Shown: positions 12,360 to 15,531 of the stretch, piece by piece
How the letters are laid out: each line of letters begins with the position of its first letter
Numbering within the stretch: the first letter of the stretch is position 1
From: an uncultured Collinsella sp.
GTDB taxonomy: Bacteria > Actinomycetota > Coriobacteriia > Coriobacteriales > Coriobacteriaceae
Direction of reading: 5' to 3'
Length of the DNA stretch: 15,531 bases
NCBI GenBank assembly: GCA_900543845.1
Contig: UQTD01000049.1
Coordinates: forward strand, 1-15,531
The notes under the pieces: model-generated
The model's input: only the letters and a program-made list of their open reading frames with translations
What the model was told of the DNA's origin: nothing
Databases searched by the model: none
Made by a program: the position numbers and the translations under genes

Positions 12360-12402
12360 AGCGGGGCCTGCCGATTGCTCGGCGGGTCCCGCTTTTCTTT
12401 TT
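12360..12402 (+). terminator. Intrinsic terminator of rplM-rpsI
   Basis: 15-bp stem (12360-12374 with 12379-12393, two G-T pairs, 4-nt loop) followed by tttcttttt. Confidence 0.9.
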
Positions 12403-12451
12403 CGACTAGGGTGGGCGACTGCGTTTTGCCCACTTGGGAAGGAGCGATCCT

Positions 12452-13789
12452 ATGCCCCAGAACATCTTCGGTACCGATGGCGTCCGTGGCGTCGCCAACG
12501 CCGATCTTTCGTGCGATCTCGCGTTTCGCCTAGGTCGCGCGGCGACCAAGTTTCTTGGTCCGGACATCTGCATCGGCCGTGACACGCGCCTTTCGGGCAC
12601 CATGCTCGAGAGCGCTCTGACTGCCGGCATTATGGCCGAGGGCGGCCGTCCGCATTGCTGCGGCGTTATCCCTACGCCGGCCGTGGCGCTGCTCACCGTC
12701 CAAAACGAGCTCGACGGCGGCATCGTCATCTCCGCTTCGCACAATCCGCCGGAGTTCAACGGCATCAAGTTCTTTAGCCGCAAGGGCATGAAGCTTCCCG
12801 ATGCTGTCGAGGAAGAGATCAGCGCCTGGGTCATGTCCGAGGAGGCCATGGCTGCCGACACGCTGCCGACCGGCGCCGGCGTGGGCCACATCATCAAGAT
12901 GAAGGACGCCCGTAAGGACTATGTCGATCATGCCATCAGCACGCTCGACGGCCTTAAGCTCGACGGCCTGGTCGTTGCCGTCGACTGCGGTCACGGCGCT
13001 TCGTGCCAGACCACGCCTGCCGCGCTGCAGCGCCTGGGCGCCACGGTGCATGCCATCAACACCGATTACTGCGGCACTGACATTAACGTCGAGTGCGGCT
13101 CCACGCACCTTGAGCCCCTGCGTGAGCTCGTGTTGCGCACCCACGCCGATATCGGCCTGGCCCACGATGGCGACGCTGATCGCGTGCTGTTCGTGGACAG
13201 TGAGGGCAACGAGATCGATGGCGACTACATCCTGGCCATCTGCGGCTCCGACCTTGCTGCTCGCGGCAAGCTCGCCAACTCCGAGATCGTCTCGACCGTC
13301 ATGTGTAACCTGGGCTTCTCCATCGCAATGAAGGAGCAGGGCTTTGAGATGGTCCAGACTGCCGTGGGCGACCGCTATGTTCTTGAGCGTATGCTCGAGG
13401 ACGGTGCCGTCATCGGCGGCGAGCAGTCCGGCCACATCATCTTCCTGGAGCACAACACCACCGGCGACGGCTTGGTGACGGCCCTGCAGCTTCTGGCCGT
13501 GCTCAAGCGCACTGGCCGCACGCTCACCGACCTTGCCGGCATCATGAAGAAGTACCCGCAGGTGCTCGTCAACGTGCATTCGGACAACAAGGCCGGCCTG
13601 GACGATTGCCAGCCCATTTGGGACGCCGTCGCTGCCGCCGAGAAGGAGCTCAATGGTCGCGGCCGCATCTTGGTGCGCCCGAGCGGTACCGAGCCGCTGG
13701 TTCGCGTTATGGCCGAGGCCGAGACGCACGAGCTGACCCAGCGCGTTGTCGACGACATCGTCGAGGTTGTCAAGCGTGAACTTCCCTAA
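12452..13789 (+). CDS. glmM: Phosphoglucosamine mutase
   Basis: Converts glucosamine-6-phosphate to glucosamine-1-phosphate on the way to UDP-GlcNAc for the cell wall. At 445 residues it has normal family length. Motifs: N-terminal FGTDGVRG (6-13), the phosphoserine loop SASHNP with catalytic S96, the Mg-binding loop DGDADR (239-244), the sugar-binding loop GEQSGH (323-328), and the phosphate-binding loop RPSGTEPLVRVMAEA (from 409). I chose ATG 12452, preceded by GGGAAGGAG at seven bases, over an in-frame TTG at 12434 that would start inside the ribosome site. It lies about 50 bp after the rpsI terminator. No clear promoter is seen there, and none of the motifs is altered. The IIA and NagB genes downstream share its amino-sugar theme. 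Confidence 0.97.
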   Translation: MPQNIFGTDGVRGVANADLSCDLAFRLGRAATKFLGPDICIGRDTRLSGTMLESALTAGIMAEGGRPHCCGVIPTPAVALLTVQNELDGGIVISASHNPPEFNGIKFFSRKGMKLPDAVEEEISAWVMSEEAMAADTLPTGAGVGHIIKMKDARKDYVDHAISTLDGLKLDGLVVAVDCGHGASCQTTPAALQRLGATVHAINTDYCGTDINVECGSTHLEPLRELVLRTHADIGLAHDGDADRVLFVDSEGNEIDGDYILAICGSDLAARGKLANSEIVSTVMCNLGFSIAMKEQGFEMVQTAVGDRYVLERMLEDGAVIGGEQSGHIIFLEHNTTGDGLVTALQLLAVLKRTGRTLTDLAGIMKKYPQVLVNVHSDNKAGLDDCQPIWDAVAAAEKELNGRGRILVRPSGTEPLVRVMAEAETHELTQRVVDDIVEVVKRELP

Positions 13790-13810
13790 TGGTCAATAAC
13801 GGGTGCCAAG

Positions 13811-13819
13811 TGGTAAACT
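13811..13819 (+). promoter_or_regulatory. Extended -10 element before the PTS IIA gene
   Basis: TGG-TAAACT (13811-13819), of the same extended form as the element before ssrA, lies about 40 bp before the ATG, with no good -35 box. There is no terminator after glmM, so read-through from glmM is also possible. Confidence 0.4.
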
Positions 13820-13860
13820 GTTAAGGCTATTTTGATTGATTGGTATGTCCGAGGGGGAGC

Positions 13861-14358
13861 ATGTTCACTAAAGTCCTAAGGTCTTTTGGTATGCGTGGTC
13901 GAGTCCTTACGCTGGATGCTCCCATCTCGGGCGACGTCATTCCGTTGTCGGAGGTCAATGACCAGACGTTTGCCACCGGCCTTTTGGGCCAGGGCGTGGC
14001 GATTCAGCCTACCGGCACGCGCGTGATTGCGCCGGCAGACGCCAAGGTCGAGGCCATTTTTCCCACGGGACATGCCGTTGCGCTTAACACGGTCGATGGT
14101 CTGGACGTGCTCATCCACGTTGGTTTGGACACTGTTCAGCTCGAGGGCAAGCACTTTACCGTACATGCGCAAGTGGGCGACATCGTCCATAAGGGCGATG
14201 TGCTCATCGAGTTCGATCGCGAGGCAATTGCTGCCGAGGGTTACGATGTGACGGTTCCTATCTTGGTGTGCAACTCCGTTGAGTTCTCGAGCATCAAGGG
14301 CTCCGTTGGCGAGCATGTCGAGGAGATGGACCAACTCATCGTCGCTCGCGAGCGCTAA
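13861..14358 (+). CDS. Glucose-type PTS phosphocarrier, stand-alone IIA (Crr-like)
   Basis: Cytoplasmic phosphocarrier of 165 residues that takes phosphate from HPr and passes it to a sugar-specific IIB. The IIA-Glc signature is clear: H71 in PTGHAVAL and the phosphorylated histidine H86 in LIHVGLDTVQLEG, the pair equivalent to H75 and H90 of E. coli. The fold begins with LDAPISGDVIPL and ends KGSVGEHVEEMDQLI. The ATG at 13861 follows AGGGGGAG closely. A TTG at 13840 would only add an unlike extension. No IIB or IIC gene is next to it, so it must serve permeases encoded elsewhere or act in regulation as E. coli Crr does. Its place between glmM and nagB suggests GlcNAc or glucosamine uptake, which is an inference. 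Confidence 0.94.
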   Translation: MFTKVLRSFGMRGRVLTLDAPISGDVIPLSEVNDQTFATGLLGQGVAIQPTGTRVIAPADAKVEAIFPTGHAVALNTVDGLDVLIHVGLDTVQLEGKHFTVHAQVGDIVHKGDVLIEFDREAIAAEGYDVTVPILVCNSVEFSSIKGSVGEHVEEMDQLIVARER

Positions 14359-14630
14359 TGAGCGCGCTTGGCCTTTAGCCTACAATTCGAACACGTTTAC
14401 GGAGGGCGCCCTTGAAAGAGGGCGCCCTCCGTGGCAAGATGGGATTTGTCCGAAGCTAAACAGCTTTGGGTCACCGTGGACGGGCAGGGGCCTCGACGCG
14501 GCTAGACACGAGACACATACATTACGCGACCTCGCCCTGGTGGCCGCACACGTTGGTTGCGGCCGACGCGGGCCGCGGGCAAGTGCTTGTAAGGGGAGCC
14601 TTGCCTCTCTTGTACGAGAAAGGACGCGTA
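14359..14630 (+). other. Foldable non-coding leader region upstream of nagB
   Basis: 272 bp without a supported gene. A TACAAT box at 14381-14386 (poor -35) would start transcription near 14393, just before a perfect 14-bp hairpin (14399-14412 with 14419-14432). The hairpin has no T-run, so it is not a usual terminator. Further stems follow: aagct/agctt near 14454 and gcggcc/ggccgc near 14558-14575. The nagB ribosome site GAGAAAGGA is at 14617-14625. It may be a regulatory 5' leader; I recognise no known riboswitch. Confidence 0.4.
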
Positions 14631-15359
14631 ATGAAGATCATTAAAGCTAAAGACTACGAGGATATGAGCCGCAAGGCCGCCAATATCATCTCGGCCCAGG
14701 TTATCCTCAAGCCCGATTGCGTGCTGGGTCTTGCCACCGGCTCCACCCCGATTGGCGCCTACAAGCAGCTCGCCGCTTGGTACGAGAAGGGTGACGTCGA
14801 CTTTGCCGAGGTCAGCACCTACAACCTCGACGAGTATCGTGGCCTTTCGCACGACGATCCCCAGAGCTACCACTACTTTATGCGTGAGAACTTCTTCGAT
14901 CACATTAACATCGACCTGAACAACACGCATGTGCCCGATGGCTCCAATCCCGACGCTGCCGCTGCCTGCTCTGAGTACGACAAGATTGTCGCTGCTGCCG
15001 GTTACCCTGATCTGCAGCTGCTCGGCATCGGTAACAACGGTCACATTGGCTTCAACGAGCCCGATGACCACTTCTCCAAGGGTACGCACTGTGTCGACCT
15101 TACCGAGAGCACTATTCAGGCCAACAGCCGCTTGTTCGACAGCATCGACGACGTGCCCCGTCAGGCCTACACCATGGGCACTCAGACCATCATGTATGCC
15201 CGCATGATCCTGGTCGTCGCCAACGGCGAGGCCAAGGCGCAGGCCGTACATGACATGTGCTATGGTCCGGTTACTCCCCAGTGCCCTGCCTCGATCCTGC
15301 AACTGCACACCAACTGCGTTGTCGTTGCCGACGAGGCCGCCCTTTCGCTCTGCAAGTAG
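14631..15359 (+). CDS. nagB: Glucosamine-6-phosphate deaminase
   Basis: Converts glucosamine-6-phosphate to fructose-6-phosphate and ammonia, the last step of amino-sugar breakdown. It has 242 residues, typical of the Gram-positive type. Seen: phosphate-binding loop ATGSTP (35-40), NLDEY with catalytic D67, and the active-site segment LGIGNNGHIGFNEP (131-144) with H138 and E143. Position 136 is Asn where E. coli has Asp. Gram-positive NagB such as that of Bacillus also has Asn, so this is not a defect. The ATG at 14631 follows GAGAAAGGA; an open in-frame extension back to 14466 does not resemble NagB and is rejected. A terminator follows. It works against GlmM's direction of flow, both sharing glucosamine-6-phosphate. 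Confidence 0.97.
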   Translation: MKIIKAKDYEDMSRKAANIISAQVILKPDCVLGLATGSTPIGAYKQLAAWYEKGDVDFAEVSTYNLDEYRGLSHDDPQSYHYFMRENFFDHINIDLNNTHVPDGSNPDAAAACSEYDKIVAAAGYPDLQLLGIGNNGHIGFNEPDDHFSKGTHCVDLTESTIQANSRLFDSIDDVPRQAYTMGTQTIMYARMILVVANGEAKAQAVHDMCYGPVTPQCPASILQLHTNCVVVADEAALSLCK

Positions 15360-15391
15360 CGATAGCCTATCACCTCGACATAGCTTTGCCG

Positions 15392-15419
15392 AAGGCCTCC
15401 GCTTTGCGGGGGCCTTTTT
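15392..15419 (+). terminator. Intrinsic terminator of nagB
   Basis: Stem 15392-15402 with 15406-15416 (one G-T pair, 3-nt loop) running into TTTTT, about 30 bp after the nagB stop. Confidence 0.88.
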
Positions 15420-15506
15420 GCTGAGCGCGCGCCGTGTGCTTGACGAAAATCTTGCCGCGAACTTGACGGGTGCGTCGGTACCGTCAAGATTCTTTCGCAA
15501 ATTGAT

Positions 15507-15531
15507 TTATTCGGCCTCAGCTCCGTCCTCC
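15507..15531 (-). CDS. Possible 3' end of a minus-strand gene
   Basis: On the minus strand the last bases read ...EDGAEAE-stop (TAA at 15507-15509), an acidic tail of a kind common at bacterial C-termini. Downstream on that strand AATCTTG/CAAGATT (15448-15491) can pair and is followed by TTTT, a possible terminator. Too short to identify. Confidence 0.35.

Noticed and set aside
12530..13729. A 399-codon minus-strand frame opposite glmM
   Set aside because: Antisense shadow of an unmistakable glmM with all motifs.
14399..14432. Terminator after the PTS IIA gene
   Set aside because: The stem is perfect but no T-run follows on either strand; it is better read as part of a leader.
14466..14630. 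N-terminal extension of NagB
   Set aside because: In frame and open, but NagB proteins start at the MKII-like position, the ribosome site precedes ATG 14631, and the extension has no family match.

Overview
The window looks like chromosomal DNA from a gut Coriobacteriia (Actinomycetota), most likely Collinsella or a close relative. This rests on GC-rich coding sequence, Gram-positive type Shine-Dalgarno sites with frequent GTG and TTG starts, a small DUF6110-type protein before a P-type ATPase, and an rplM-rpsI-glmM block. The genus is an inference. No sequence search was run.

Left part (1-4852): an AraC-family regulator on the minus strand is divergent from two abutting genes for half-size ABC transporters, each a fused permease and ATPase. 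The layout and one ATPase motif resemble YbtA/YbtPQ and IrtAB, so siderophore or iron uptake is the best guess. The short divergent region holds a good minus-strand promoter, a near-palindrome and a 21-bp-spaced direct repeat over the regulator's own start.

4853-7746: a repeat-rich gap (a 23-bp tandem repeat that also forms a hairpin, then a 166-bp MITE-like inverted repeat) leads to a promoter with an embedded palindromic operator. This drives a metal-export module: an 81-aa DUF6110-like protein and a P1B-type ATPase with an unusual membrane motif, closed by a strong terminator.

7750-9242: a type II toxin-antitoxin pair (ribbon-helix-helix antitoxin, PIN-domain toxin, 4-nt overlap) has GCTAGC operator repeats around its -10 box. 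A hypothetical acidic protein follows on the minus strand.

9311-10450: ssrA (tmRNA) with encoded CCA and a terminator, followed by about 630 bp without protein genes. This gap holds a foldable element that carries copies of the tmRNA T-arm sequence, then an array of five and a half 62-bp hairpin units. The array is the most unusual structure in the window.

10451-15531: a patatin-like phospholipase; the housekeeping operon rplM-rpsI with a strong promoter and terminator; glmM; a stand-alone glucose-type PTS IIA protein; and nagB behind a foldable 270-nt non-coding stretch. GlmM (towards UDP-GlcNAc), the IIA protein (sugar uptake or signalling) and NagB (GlcN-6-P back to glycolysis) place amino-sugar synthesis and breakdown side by side. 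The last 25 bases may be the 3' end of another minus-strand gene.
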